From contig CAMWSS010000014.1 in assembly GCA_947177035.1 (NCBI GenBank), forward strand, positions 1 to 55,204: a stretch of 55,204 bases of DNA, in the 5' to 3' direction. Within the stretch, counting starts at the first letter, position 1, and each line of letters opens with the position of its first letter. This document shows positions 8,362 to 16,420 of this stretch, piece by piece. A program made the translations under genes and the position numbers. Under the pieces are notes generated by a model that made no database searches, was not told the origin of the DNA, and saw only the letters and a program-made list of their open reading frames with translations. The stretch comes from an uncultured Porphyromonadaceae bacterium (GTDB lineage Bacteria; Bacteroidota; Bacteroidia; Bacteroidales; Muribaculaceae).

Positions 8362-9633
8362 ATGCTGAAACTTGCTTTGATGAATCTTTGGAACCGCCGT
8401 GGCCGCTATGGCTGGCTCTTTGTGGAACTGATAATCGTTTCGCTGTTGAGCTGGATGGTGCTCGACCGTCTGGTGGTGCTTACATATCAGTATAACCGTC
8501 CGCTCGGCTATGACGCCGATCTGCTCGTGACCATGCAGCTTGAAGACGTCGGCCGGCGTGACCGCGACTATGTCCCTGACAGGGATTATGTGAATGATTT
8601 TTATGATTTGCTCGGCTATGTGCGGTCGCTTTCCGAAGTGGACAAGGCTACGCCATGTCCCGACAGGGTCCTCGAATTCGGATCGGGCATGAGTACCGGC
8701 TTTGTGACGCCGGACGGCAGTTGGATCAATTACATTACTATACAGTATGTGCCAGGGCAGCAATATTTTTCCACCTATGGCCTGAAAGGTGATGGTGGAG
8801 CGGATAATGCCGACTATCTCTCGGACATTCCAGGCCCCGGCATGATGATGACGCGGAGGCTGGCCGGGTTCAGGTTTCCGGGGCAGGATCCTTTCGAGGC
8901 GTGTGATTCCATGATTGAGAATGCCGGTGAGCCGACCTGCCCTTCGGAGGTGCCGAAGCGTCTGCTGGCGCTGGTGGGCGAATTCCGCCCTACATCAACC
9001 GAACCCGGATCCTTCGGCTTTGAATTTATGGCATTGCCGGCAAGTGTGCGCACAGACAGGATAGTGATGAGGCTGCATCCCGACGTGGACCGCGAGAATT
9101 TCGTGACTCAGCTGCTCGGACGCATCGGCGAGTTCCGCCGCGGCAACATCCGCGCGGTGATGGTGCGCTCCTACAGGTCCATTATTGAAGAAAACCAGAA
9201 CCGCGAGTCGGGGCCTGACCGCAGGCTCGACCGCATCTTCGCCGTGTTCTTCCTGCTCAACGTTTGCCTGGGCGTGACCGGCACGTTCTGGATGATGACT
9301 CGCAAGCGTTCGCCGGAAGTGGGCGTGATGAGGGCGTTCGGCTTCACGCCGGGCCGCGTGCGGCGTCTGCTGTTTTTTGAGGTGGTGCTGCTGTCGGTGG
9401 TGTCGTGGGTGATCGGTTGCGGGCTCTATCTGATCTATGCGCTGAAAAAAGGTCTGTTCATGGGCAATACAGATGACTTCACCCACACGTGGGTAGAGTC
9501 CTTCCCGCAGCACTTTGCCGTGATCAGCGGCATAATCCTGATTCTTCTGATGGCCTCCGTGCTGATCGGAGTGGTTGGCCCAGGCTGGCGCCTGAGCCGC
9601 GTGAATCCGGTTGTGGCTTTGCGCGATGAGTGA
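8362..9633 (+). CDS. MacB/FtsX-type ABC permease, type B, copy 2
   Basis: A 423-aa permease with the type-B opening MLKLALMNLWNRRGRYGWLF. An earlier in-frame ATG at 8323 lies inside the previous gene and lacks family sequence, so 8362 is chosen. The first helix (about 17-38) leads into DRLVVLTYQYNRPLGYDADL, which copy 3 shares almost unchanged. The coupling motif MTRKRSPEVGVMRAFGFTP and tail SRVNPVVALRDE are of FtsX type. The periplasmic domain is about 50 residues different in detail from copy 3, mainly between residues 50 and 130. It needs the separate ATPase. Confidence 0.88.
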   Translation: MLKLALMNLWNRRGRYGWLFVELIIVSLLSWMVLDRLVVLTYQYNRPLGYDADLLVTMQLEDVGRRDRDYVPDRDYVNDFYDLLGYVRSLSEVDKATPCPDRVLEFGSGMSTGFVTPDGSWINYITIQYVPGQQYFSTYGLKGDGGADNADYLSDIPGPGMMMTRRLAGFRFPGQDPFEACDSMIENAGEPTCPSEVPKRLLALVGEFRPTSTEPGSFGFEFMALPASVRTDRIVMRLHPDVDRENFVTQLLGRIGEFRRGNIRAVMVRSYRSIIEENQNRESGPDRRLDRIFAVFFLLNVCLGVTGTFWMMTRKRSPEVGVMRAFGFTPGRVRRLLFFEVVLLSVVSWVIGCGLYLIYALKKGLFMGNTDDFTHTWVESFPQHFAVISGIILILLMASVLIGVVGPGWRLSRVNPVVALRDE

Positions 9634-9650
9634 TTTATAATGAATTGAAG

Positions 9651-10988
9651 ATGAAAGCTATATTCCGGCAAATCCGTCAAAACCGGCTGTTTTCGGCCAT
9701 CTATATACTTGGCTCGGCGCTATCAATTGCCTCGGCCATGCTGATAGTGGTCTATCTCTATGTGAAGACTGCCGACATCTATCCCGAGCATGACCGCTCC
9801 GACATCTATGAAGTCTACAACTTTCAGCCGATGATGAAGCGCAACGGCGGCTATACGATCGGTATGGCCGAGGGCGGTTTTTCGGCCTCGTTTGCCGACG
9901 AAATCCGAAAGGCTATGGCCTCGGCCGATGTCGTGGCCACCGAGTTCATGGATTACGACGACGGCCAAGTGATGATTCATCCCGGCGAGGGCCGGCTGCC
10001 ATTCAACGTGACCGCCCGCTATGTCGATGTGCCGTTTTTCAGCCTGTTTGACTATGAGGTGCTCCACGGCACACCTTTCACTCAGGAGGACTTCGACTCG
10101 AAAGTCAAGGTGGCGGTGATTACCGACAGGCTCGCCGCCCGTCTGTTCGGTTCCCCGGAACTGGCTGTGGGCAAGGAAATTCGTGCATCCTATGTGTCCT
10201 ACACCGTTCGCGGAGTGATCCGTGAACCGAGTTTCCTGATGCAGGATTCCTATGGTCAGGTCTTTTTCCCGTATATCACCAACTTTTTTTCAACATATTC
10301 AATGCCGGAGCACGACGCTGACCTCGTCGCTTTGAGGCTCTATGTGGGACAGTATAAGCTCTGGGCAAGGGTGAGCGGTGATGCAGCCGCCGACTCCATC
10401 TACACCAAGATTCATGAACTTATGAGGTCCGCCGAGCTATTGCACACTGCGTCCGGCGACTCTCTCTGGATGAACATGCCGCCCATCGCCTCCATTCCGG
10501 CCAAGGCTCTCAAGGTTTCCGGCGGGCGCTTCAGTCCGGCCGACATGATGATGAAATATGGCGTGGTGATACTGATTCTGTTGATTGTCCCCGCCGTGAA
10601 CCTCGGCGGCCTGATAGCGGGTCACATGGAGACCCGCCTGCCGGAGATGGGAGTGCGCAAGTCGTTTGGCGCCAGACGCCGCCGTCTGCTCCTCTCCGTG
10701 CTGGCCGAGAACATGGTGCTGACCACAGCCGGAGGGCTGGTCGGACTCGCTGTGGCGCTCACTTTGGTGTGGCGATGGCGTGACTGGATGTTTTTCCTTG
10801 ATGACAACATCATGGCCGATGCGCCGTCGAGTGTGTCGCTCACTGTCACTCCGGAGATGATGTTCGCCCCTGCCATACTCGCCATTGCCTTCGTGCTCTG
10901 CCTGATTGTCAACGTGATTGCCGCGATGGTGCCTGCATGGTGGTCGCTGCGCCGGCCCATTGTGGAATCTCTTGCCGAAAACAAATAA
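9651..10988 (+). CDS. MacB/FtsX-type ABC permease, type A, copy 3
   Basis: A 445-aa permease starting MKAIFRQIRQNRLFSAIYIL, with the same helix layout as copy 2 and the same length. Shared blocks include ADIYPEHDRSDIYEVY, LPEMGVRKSFGARRRRLL and RRPIVESLAENK. The variable parts are periplasmic (about residues 55-90 and 200-240), the pattern expected if duplicates diverge in cargo or partner recognition while keeping the ATPase contact. A GTG 21 bp upstream overlaps the previous gene; the ATG at 9651 is preferred. Confidence 0.88.
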   Translation: MKAIFRQIRQNRLFSAIYILGSALSIASAMLIVVYLYVKTADIYPEHDRSDIYEVYNFQPMMKRNGGYTIGMAEGGFSASFADEIRKAMASADVVATEFMDYDDGQVMIHPGEGRLPFNVTARYVDVPFFSLFDYEVLHGTPFTQEDFDSKVKVAVITDRLAARLFGSPELAVGKEIRASYVSYTVRGVIREPSFLMQDSYGQVFFPYITNFFSTYSMPEHDADLVALRLYVGQYKLWARVSGDAAADSIYTKIHELMRSAELLHTASGDSLWMNMPPIASIPAKALKVSGGRFSPADMMMKYGVVILILLIVPAVNLGGLIAGHMETRLPEMGVRKSFGARRRRLLLSVLAENMVLTTAGGLVGLAVALTLVWRWRDWMFFLDDNIMADAPSSVSLTVTPEMMFAPAILAIAFVLCLIVNVIAAMVPAWWSLRRPIVESLAENK

Positions 10989-10998
10989 AAAGCACGCC

Positions 10999-12294
10999 AT
11001 GCTTAAACTTGCAATCTCCAACATATGGAATCGCCGCAGTCGCTATGGCTGGCTCTTCATTGAACTGATAATCGTGTCGGTGCTCAGCTGGATTGTCCTT
11101 GACCGTCTTGTGGTGCTCACATGGCAATATAATCGTCCACTCGGCTACGATGCTGACCTGCTCGTGGCCATGGAACTGGAGTTGGTCGAACCTGAAGACG
11201 AGACTTTCGTTCAAGGCCGCTGTGAGAAAAATGAAGACGATTTTTATGAATTGCTCGGCTTCGTGAGGTCGTTGCCCGAAGTAGACAAGGCCACGCCATG
11301 TTTTCGTGGAGCTGACATAGAGCAAAACGACTTTGGCTCTTATGGATACAGCGACGATAAAGGCCGCTGGGTCACACAGCGTATCATCCGATACATACCA
11401 GGCCAGGATTACTTCTCGACCTATGGCCTGAAAGGCGATGGCGGTGAAGACAATTCTGACCGTCTGTCGGATATAGAGGGCCAGGGCATGATGCTCACTG
11501 CGCGTGCCGCCGCCATACTCTATCCCGGAAAGGATCCGTTCAGAGCCTGCGATTCGCTGGTGGCCAATTATGAAGTCCCCGCTAACCCCTACATGATTTT
11601 TTCGCCCTTGATTCCTAAAAAGCTGCTGGCGCTTGTCGGTGAGTTCCGGCCGATGTCAACCGAACTCAACTCGTTTGGCGGACGGTTTGACACTGCTGCC
11701 CCCGGTGCCAGTGCCAACAGAATCGTGATGAGGCTTCATGAAAACGTGGACCGCGACAAGTTCGTGACGCAGCTGCTCGGCCGTATCGACGAATTTCGCC
11801 GGGGCAACGTCCGCGCAGTGCTGGTGAGGTCACACCGGGAGATAATCACCATCAATCAGAATCGTGAGACAGGCCCGGAGCGGCGGCTCGACCGTCTGTT
11901 TGCCGTGTTCTTTCTGTTTAACGTCTGCCTGGGTGTGACCGGCACCTTCTGGATGATGACGCGCAAGCGCGCCTCGGAGGTGGGAGTGTTCCGCGCCTTC
12001 GGTGCCACTCCCGGCCGAGTGCGCCGCCTTCTCCTGAATGAGGCCACGATGCTGGCTGTCGGCTCTTGGCTCATAGGCTGCGGACTCTACTTCATATATG
12101 CCTGGCACAATGGACTCTATCTTGGAATCTCCGACGATTTCAGTCAGACCTGGGTAGAATCCTTCCCGCTGCACTTCGCCGTCATATCCGGCATCATACT
12201 CATTCTTGTCTTCCTCTCTGTGGCCGTAGGTGTGGCAGGCCCGGGCTGGCGCCTGAGCCGCATCAATCCCGTCGATGCCCTCCGTAGCGAGTAA
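10999..12294 (+). CDS. MacB/FtsX-type ABC permease, type B, copy 3
   Basis: A 431-aa permease starting MLKLAISNIWNRRSRYGWLF, clearly the sister of copy 2 at 8362. Shared features are DRLVVLTWQYNRPLGYDADL, the YFSTYGLKGDGG segment near residue 145, the coupling motif MTRKRASEVGVFRAFGATP and the tail SRINPVDALRSE. An upstream in-frame ATG at 10918 is buried in the A3 gene and is rejected. This is the last transporter gene before the regulatory pair; 34 bp separates it from the activator gene. Confidence 0.88.
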   Translation: MLKLAISNIWNRRSRYGWLFIELIIVSVLSWIVLDRLVVLTWQYNRPLGYDADLLVAMELELVEPEDETFVQGRCEKNEDDFYELLGFVRSLPEVDKATPCFRGADIEQNDFGSYGYSDDKGRWVTQRIIRYIPGQDYFSTYGLKGDGGEDNSDRLSDIEGQGMMLTARAAAILYPGKDPFRACDSLVANYEVPANPYMIFSPLIPKKLLALVGEFRPMSTELNSFGGRFDTAAPGASANRIVMRLHENVDRDKFVTQLLGRIDEFRRGNVRAVLVRSHREIITINQNRETGPERRLDRLFAVFFLFNVCLGVTGTFWMMTRKRASEVGVFRAFGATPGRVRRLLLNEATMLAVGSWLIGCGLYFIYAWHNGLYLGISDDFSQTWVESFPLHFAVISGIILILVFLSVAVGVAGPGWRLSRINPVDALRSE

Positions 12295-12311
12295 ATATAA
12301 TTTTTTTTACG

Positions 12312-12319
12312 TATCTTTG
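12312..12319 (+). promoter_or_regulatory. Bacteroidetes -7 box for the two-component genes
   Basis: TATCTTTG fits TAnnTTTG and lies 9 bp before the ATG at 12329. It sits in the only sizeable gap (34 bp, T-rich) between the last permease and the activator. A clear TTTG at -33 is missing. If used, the regulators would have a basal housekeeping promoter separate from the sigma-54 promoter they are proposed to control, with a very short leader. Confidence 0.5.
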
Positions 12320-12328
12320 CTACTGATT

Positions 12329-13645
12329 ATGAATAAGTCGATTCTAATTGTTGACGATGACAGGGCTATCCGTTCGTCGCTCACTCTTCTGCTGGAACAT
12401 GAGGGCTATGAGGTCATGACCGCATCCAATCAGGCCGAAGCCATGGCCGTGGTGCGCGCTTCGGCGCCGGCGCTCGTGCTGCTCGACATGAATTTCAGCC
12501 GTGCCACCACTGGCGACGAAGGGTTGACGCTGTTGCGTCAGATCAAGATATTCAGGCCGGACACTCCGGTGGTGCTGATGACGGCGTGGGGCAGCATTCC
12601 TCTGGCCGTTGAAGGAATGAAACTCGGTGCCGCCGATTTCATAACCAAACCGTGGAATAATTTTGCATTGCTCGGGTTGGTGGAATCGCTCACCGGAGGG
12701 CAGGCCGGCGGTGTGGCCGACGGTCAGGGTGGGTTTGACCGATCGCTGATTGTCGGCCAGAGCAGTGGAATCAGGCGGGTGATCGACGTGCTCCGCCGCG
12801 TGTCGGCCACTGATGCCTCTGTGCTGATAATGGGCGAGAACGGCACCGGAAAGGAACTGGTGGCCGAGACTGTTCACCGCAATTCGCCGCGTGCGTCGAA
12901 ACCGTTTGTCAAGGTAAATCTTGGAGGCATATCACAATCGCTTTTCGAAAGCGAGATGTTCGGACACCGCAAGGGTGCGTTCACCGATGCTGTGGCCGAC
13001 CGCAAAGGCCGGTTTGAACTGGCCGACGGCGGAACGATCTTTCTGGATGAGATCGGAGAACTGACTCCGTCATGCCAGGTCAAGATGCTCAGGGTGCTCC
13101 AGGAACGCACTTTTGAGCCGCTTGGATCAAGCAAGACTGTGAAAGTGGATGTGAGGGTGGTGTCTGCCACCAATGCCATGCTGCCGCAGATGGTGGCCAA
13201 AGGCGTTTTCCGCGAGGATCTGTTCTATAGGCTCAATCTGATCACCGTCACTCTGCCGCCGCTGCGCGAGCGCCTTGACGACATCGAGCCGCTTGTCAGG
13301 CATTTCGCCGCGGGGCGTGCCGGTTTCACGGCCGATGCTTTCGACGTGTTTCGCTCGCTGACATATCCCGGCAATGTGCGTGAACTGAAAAATCTGGTCG
13401 AAAGGGCCATTCTGATGTGTGGCGACACCATTGACGCTCAGGATCTGAAACGTTGTGTGGCCGACGCGACGGCCATAATCCCGAGGCAGACTGCCGACAC
13501 GGCCACGGTCAGCGGCAGTGAGAGCGCTCTGATCCGGGAGACTCTGGCCGCATGTCGGGGCAACATCACCGCGGCTGCCACAAGACTGGGCATAACCAGG
13601 CAGGCCCTTTATCGGCGGATTGAGAAGTACGGGATTTCGATATGA
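12329..13645 (+). CDS. NtrC-type sigma-54-dependent response regulator
   Basis: A 438-aa activator with three domains. The receiver (about 1-120) has the phosphoacceptor Asp53, acidic pocket DDD at 9-11 and Lys107. The AAA+ domain (about 140-365) has Walker A GENGTGKE at 169-176, Walker B IFLDEIGE at 237-244 and the arginine-finger region FREDLFYRLN. The Fis-type HTH (about 400-436) includes AAATRLGITRQALYRRI. The sigma-54 contact loop reads GAFTDA (216-221) instead of GAFTGA. The ATG at 12329 is chosen because an earlier in-frame ATG overlaps the permease and lies before the -7 box. It overlaps the kinase gene by 4 bp and probably acts at 103-239. Confidence 0.95.
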   Translation: MNKSILIVDDDRAIRSSLTLLLEHEGYEVMTASNQAEAMAVVRASAPALVLLDMNFSRATTGDEGLTLLRQIKIFRPDTPVVLMTAWGSIPLAVEGMKLGAADFITKPWNNFALLGLVESLTGGQAGGVADGQGGFDRSLIVGQSSGIRRVIDVLRRVSATDASVLIMGENGTGKELVAETVHRNSPRASKPFVKVNLGGISQSLFESEMFGHRKGAFTDAVADRKGRFELADGGTIFLDEIGELTPSCQVKMLRVLQERTFEPLGSSKTVKVDVRVVSATNAMLPQMVAKGVFREDLFYRLNLITVTLPPLRERLDDIEPLVRHFAAGRAGFTADAFDVFRSLTYPGNVRELKNLVERAILMCGDTIDAQDLKRCVADATAIIPRQTADTATVSGSESALIRETLAACRGNITAAATRLGITRQALYRRIEKYGISI

Positions 13646-14919
13646 GAAACAGCTGGCTGTTCTTGTTGCTCTGCGTGGCGGTGATCGTGCCGTCTGTGAT
13701 GCTTGTCGCGCTGTGTGGACCGCAGTGGCGCTATGAGACCTGCGCGGCGGTTTTGATCGAAGTGTGTGTGCTGATTGTGGTCTATCGCAGCCTGTTCAGG
13801 CCGATCAAGGTGATTGCCGGCGGCATGAGCCTGCTGCGCGAACAGGATTTTTCGAGCCGCTTGCGCCACGTCGGACAGGCCGATGCCGACAAGGTGGTGG
13901 ACATGTTCAATTCGATGATGGACCGACTCAAGATTCAGAATCTGAGAATGCAGGAACAGAATGCTTTCCTCAACAAGCTGGTCGACGCGTCGCCGATGGG
14001 AGTCATCATTCTCAACGACAGGAATGAGATAACTCTTTTCAACAATGCCGCCGCACAGATGCTCGGCATGCAACTCTCCGGCGAGCCGCGTCTTGTCGAT
14101 TTGGAGTCGCCGCTCGGAAAAGCGCTGGGGCTGCTTGGCGCCGACGAGGTCAAGACCGTGAAAATCGGTGGCCGAGACATATTTCGCTGTTCGAGGCTAT
14201 TCTTTATGGACAGGGGCTGGCGTCATCCCTTCATTCTCATCGAGCGGCTGACGGAAGAAGTGCGCGTTGCCGAGAGAGAAGCGCTGACGCGCGTGATCCG
14301 CACCATGGCCCATGAGGTCAACAATTCAATGGCCGGAATACTATCCACGATCGGAACCGTCACCGACATTCTTGGTGCGACTTCTGGAGCGGCGTTGCTC
14401 GTCGAGCCATTGCGCGCATGCTCCGACAGGGCTGAATCGCTCACCGGATTTATACGTGACTTTGCCAAGGTGGTCAGAGTTCCGGAGCCGAATCTGATTC
14501 TCACTGATTTTCAGGAACTGGTCGAGCCGATTGCAATTTTGCTGGAGGGTATGTGTTCGCGATTCGGTGTCAGACTGAAAGTTGATCTGGAGCAGGCGGC
14601 GCCGCTGCGCCTTGACCTGGTGCTGATGCAGCAGGTGGTGGTCAACATTGTCAAAAATGCCGCCGAGAGCGCCGCCTCCGGAGGCGAGGTGTGCGTCAGG
14701 GCCGACGGACGGACTCTGACCGTGACCGACAATGGCCCTGGCATATCGGCCGATGCTGAGGAACACCTCTTTACGGCGCTCTACTCCACAAAGCCCGACG
14801 GACAGGGACTCGGACTGATGCTGGTTGGCGAGATTCTCAGCCGCCACCGCGCCGACTTCTCGCTGCGCACCGTCGCTCCCCGTGTCACGGTCTTCACCAT
14901 CACTTTTCCTCGTCCCTGA
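13642..14919 (+). CDS. Histidine kinase, NtrB/NtrY-like, with minimal periplasmic loop
   Basis: A 425-aa sensor kinase. Two helices (about 4-24 and 35-51) are separated by only about ten residues (CGPQWRYETC), so there is no periplasmic sensor domain. A HAMP-like segment follows, then a PAS-like domain (about 105-190). Next come the H-box TMAHEVNNSMAGI with His224, N-box NIVKNAAES, G1 VTDNGPGI and G2 GQGLGLML. The start overlaps the regulator stop (ATGA), a sign of translational coupling. The short loop recalls intramembrane-sensing kinases that monitor a partner transporter; applying that here is inference. Confidence 0.93.
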   Translation: MRNSWLFLLLCVAVIVPSVMLVALCGPQWRYETCAAVLIEVCVLIVVYRSLFRPIKVIAGGMSLLREQDFSSRLRHVGQADADKVVDMFNSMMDRLKIQNLRMQEQNAFLNKLVDASPMGVIILNDRNEITLFNNAAAQMLGMQLSGEPRLVDLESPLGKALGLLGADEVKTVKIGGRDIFRCSRLFFMDRGWRHPFILIERLTEEVRVAEREALTRVIRTMAHEVNNSMAGILSTIGTVTDILGATSGAALLVEPLRACSDRAESLTGFIRDFAKVVRVPEPNLILTDFQELVEPIAILLEGMCSRFGVRLKVDLEQAAPLRLDLVLMQQVVVNIVKNAAESAASGGEVCVRADGRTLTVTDNGPGISADAEEHLFTALYSTKPDGQGLGLMLVGEILSRHRADFSLRTVAPRVTVFTITFPRP

Positions 14920-14960
14920 TTCCTTTCCACGCAGGACGGCACCGTCTCTTGTGCGCCACG

Positions 14961-14996
14961 AAAAACCGGCCGCGGCGCAATGAGCGCTGTGGCCGG
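14961..14996 (-). terminator. Intrinsic terminator for the DUF2582 gene
   Basis: CCGGCCGCGGCGC (14966-14978) can pair with GCGCTGTGGCCGG (14984-14996), giving 13 pairs with two G-U, around a 5-nt loop. Read on the minus strand the hairpin is followed by five T (complement of 14961-14965). On the plus strand it is followed by CTAAATA, so it is a weak candidate for stopping the kinase transcript. Confidence 0.75.
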
Positions 14997-15031
14997 CTAA
15001 ATAGGTCAGAGAGGGATAGGGAGGACGTGGA

Positions 15032-15250
15032 TTATTGCTCCTGGGTGAGAACGACCAACAGTTCCTTTGCGTCGTCGGGATTGGGCTGGATGTCGATCTT
15101 TCCTTCGCGTCCGAGCCAGCCGAGTGCGGCATATAGCTCCTTGTCTTTCAGTTTGGTCATTTTCTTGAGCTGTTTTGTTCCGACAGCTTCACTGACGGAG
15201 AGTGCTTGCCATACAGCGCCGGCATATGTGCCGATTTCTTCTACTTTCAT
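15032..15250 (-). CDS. Small winged helix-turn-helix protein (DUF2582 type)
   Basis: A 72-aa protein with a compact winged-helix pattern: helix AGAVWQALS, then LKKMTKLKDKELYAALGWLGREG, then a hairpin KIDIQPN. This matches the small DUF2582 winged-HTH family common in Bacteroidetes. The cellular role is not established; DNA binding is suggested only by the fold. It is monocistronic, with a good promoter about 80 bp upstream and a strong terminator 36 bp after the stop. Confidence 0.8.
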   Translation of the reverse strand: MKVEEIGTYAGAVWQALSVSEAVGTKQLKKMTKLKDKELYAALGWLGREGKIDIQPNPDDAKELLVVLTQEQ

Positions 15251-15328
15251 TTTTCTACTTTTACTTTTAAAGGTTGTTTTGGTGGTTATGATAGTGCGTC
15301 GTGTGAAGGGATGCTTCCTGTCACGGCG

Positions 15329-15360
15329 TAAAGTTATGAATAAATATTCAATTATTCAAA
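15329..15360 (-). promoter_or_regulatory. Promoter of the DUF2582 gene
   Basis: On the minus strand, TTTG (15360-15357), a 20-bp spacer, then TAACTTTA (15336-15329) fits the Bacteroidetes promoter with one mismatch in the -7 box. The leader would be about 75 nt. The stretch 15251-15393 holds no gene. Confidence 0.65.
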
Positions 15361-15393
15361 TATAACAACGCCATATCTTGCAAAAGGTTCGAT

Positions 15394-15675
15394 TTATCGG
15401 CTTTTTCTGAGCATTTTGAAGATTTTTGACCCGAATCTCATGGCGATCAGAGTATAGTCCATATAATTCAGGGCTGAAAACATTCGTCCGATGAACGATC
15501 GGGAGCCGGTGCCTGAAAACTGTCCTTCAAAAATCTGCCGGCCTTGCAGCAGAATGATCTGGCGTGTTATGTCGATGCGTGTGCGGGTCATCGCTCTGGC
15601 ATAGCGCAACTCGTCGAGTGTCAGTCCGCTCCAGTCGGGTTCACTTTGTTTGATGTTGTATCTGTCGGGTTTCAT
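15394..15675 (-). CDS. Conserved-looking hypothetical protein in envelope-stress cluster
   Basis: A 93-aa protein of unknown function. It begins with a polar stretch (MKPDRYNIKQSEPDWSGLTL), then has a basic, helical region with RTRIDITRQIILLQGRQIF. A moderately hydrophobic segment near 65-80 (ALNYMDYTLIAMRFG) may associate with the membrane, but no classical helix is obvious. Its ATG overlaps the stop of the holin-X-like gene by 1 bp, so the two are almost certainly co-translated and may work together. Confidence 0.75.
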   Translation of the reverse strand: MKPDRYNIKQSEPDWSGLTLDELRYARAMTRTRIDITRQIILLQGRQIFEGQFSGTGSRSFIGRMFSALNYMDYTLIAMRFGSKIFKMLRKSR

Positions 15676-16088
15676 CAGGCCTGTTTGTTGAGATTTTCTG
15701 AGTGTTTGCGATCGGTTTCCGGTTCCGGCGGATCAAGAATGACCCGGCTCATGAAGCGGGCAATTGGATTGATGAACACTCTGCGGCGGAATGCTATCAG
15801 AATGATCATGACCAGAGCATAGAATCCGGCAATGATCAGATATGTCCAACGGGGTGGCAGATCCTCCAGAAGAATATCTGCCACGCCCATTGAAGCGAAT
15901 ATCAGAGTGCACGTGCCCACCACAAACACCACGAAGCACACCGCGAGTCGCGCTGTCAGCACCGTGAGTTTCTCGGTGATAAGCATTTTGGCATTGTCGA
16001 CTTCGAGGTTGAACAGCCGCTGCAGCGACTGCCAGAGCGACATGTAGGCCGACGTCTGGCGGGACTCTTGAGATTGCGATGAATTCAT
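15675..16088 (-). CDS. Holin-X-like (DUF1469) membrane protein
   Basis: A 137-aa protein. A polar N-terminus with a short amphipathic helix (YMSLWQSLQRLFNLEVDNAKM) is followed by two membrane helices at about 45-72 and 84-100, joined by DILLEDLPPRWTY. It ends in a charged tail. This matches the family labelled phage holin family/Holin-X in Bacteroidetes, which is chromosomal and usually sits beside YtxH genes, not in prophages. No phage genes are nearby. A role in envelope stress is often supposed but unproven. Confidence 0.75.
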   Translation of the reverse strand: MNSSQSQESRQTSAYMSLWQSLQRLFNLEVDNAKMLITEKLTVLTARLAVCFVVFVVGTCTLIFASMGVADILLEDLPPRWTYLIIAGFYALVMIILIAFRRRVFINPIARFMSRVILDPPEPETDRKHSENLNKQA

Positions 16089-16202
16089 GTTGAAAAATAA
16101 TGTCGTTGACGTGAGAATTGTTTGGTGAACTGGTGGTGTGTATAGAGAGGAGAAGTAGGAGAAGAGTCGGAGGGGAGAGAGGAGGAGGGGGGGAGTGCGC
16201 GC

Positions 16203-16415
16203 TTACTTGATTTCTTCGAGATCGGATTCGATGATGAAGTCATCATCGGCCGTCACGTGGTCGGGAAAGATGTCGCGACCCATGTCGTGCATCCGCTCCT
16301 TGATCTGGCTGCGGGTTCTGGCGCCGCGCTGGGGCGCCAGCAGAAGTGCGGCCAGGCCGCCGATCAGCGCTCCTCCGATGAATGCGCCGAATGATCCTGA
16401 GTTACCTGATGCCAT
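16203..16415 (-). CDS. YtxH-like small membrane protein, second copy
   Basis: A 70-aa protein. A glycine-rich hydrophobic helix (about 9-28, GAFIGGALIGGLAALLLAPQ) is followed by the YtxH hallmark APQRGARTRSQIKERM and an acidic tail. One N-terminal anchor places the charged part in the cytoplasm. It starts 5 bp after the stop of its paralogue at 16421-16624. Family members are linked to general stress in Firmicutes; the role here is not known. Confidence 0.8.
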   Translation of the reverse strand: MASGNSGSFGAFIGGALIGGLAALLLAPQRGARTRSQIKERMHDMGRDIFPDHVTADDDFIIESDLEEIK

Positions 16416-16420
16416 GGCGC

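Noticed and set aside
14961-14996. The same hairpin as terminator of the kinase transcript
   Set aside because: On the plus strand it is followed by CTAAATA with no T tract, so only the minus-strand reading fits an intrinsic terminator.
15675-16088. Prophage remnant suggested by a holin-like protein
   Set aside because: The protein belongs to a chromosomal Holin-X-type family that occurs with YtxH genes. No endolysin, capsid, integrase or attachment repeats are nearby.
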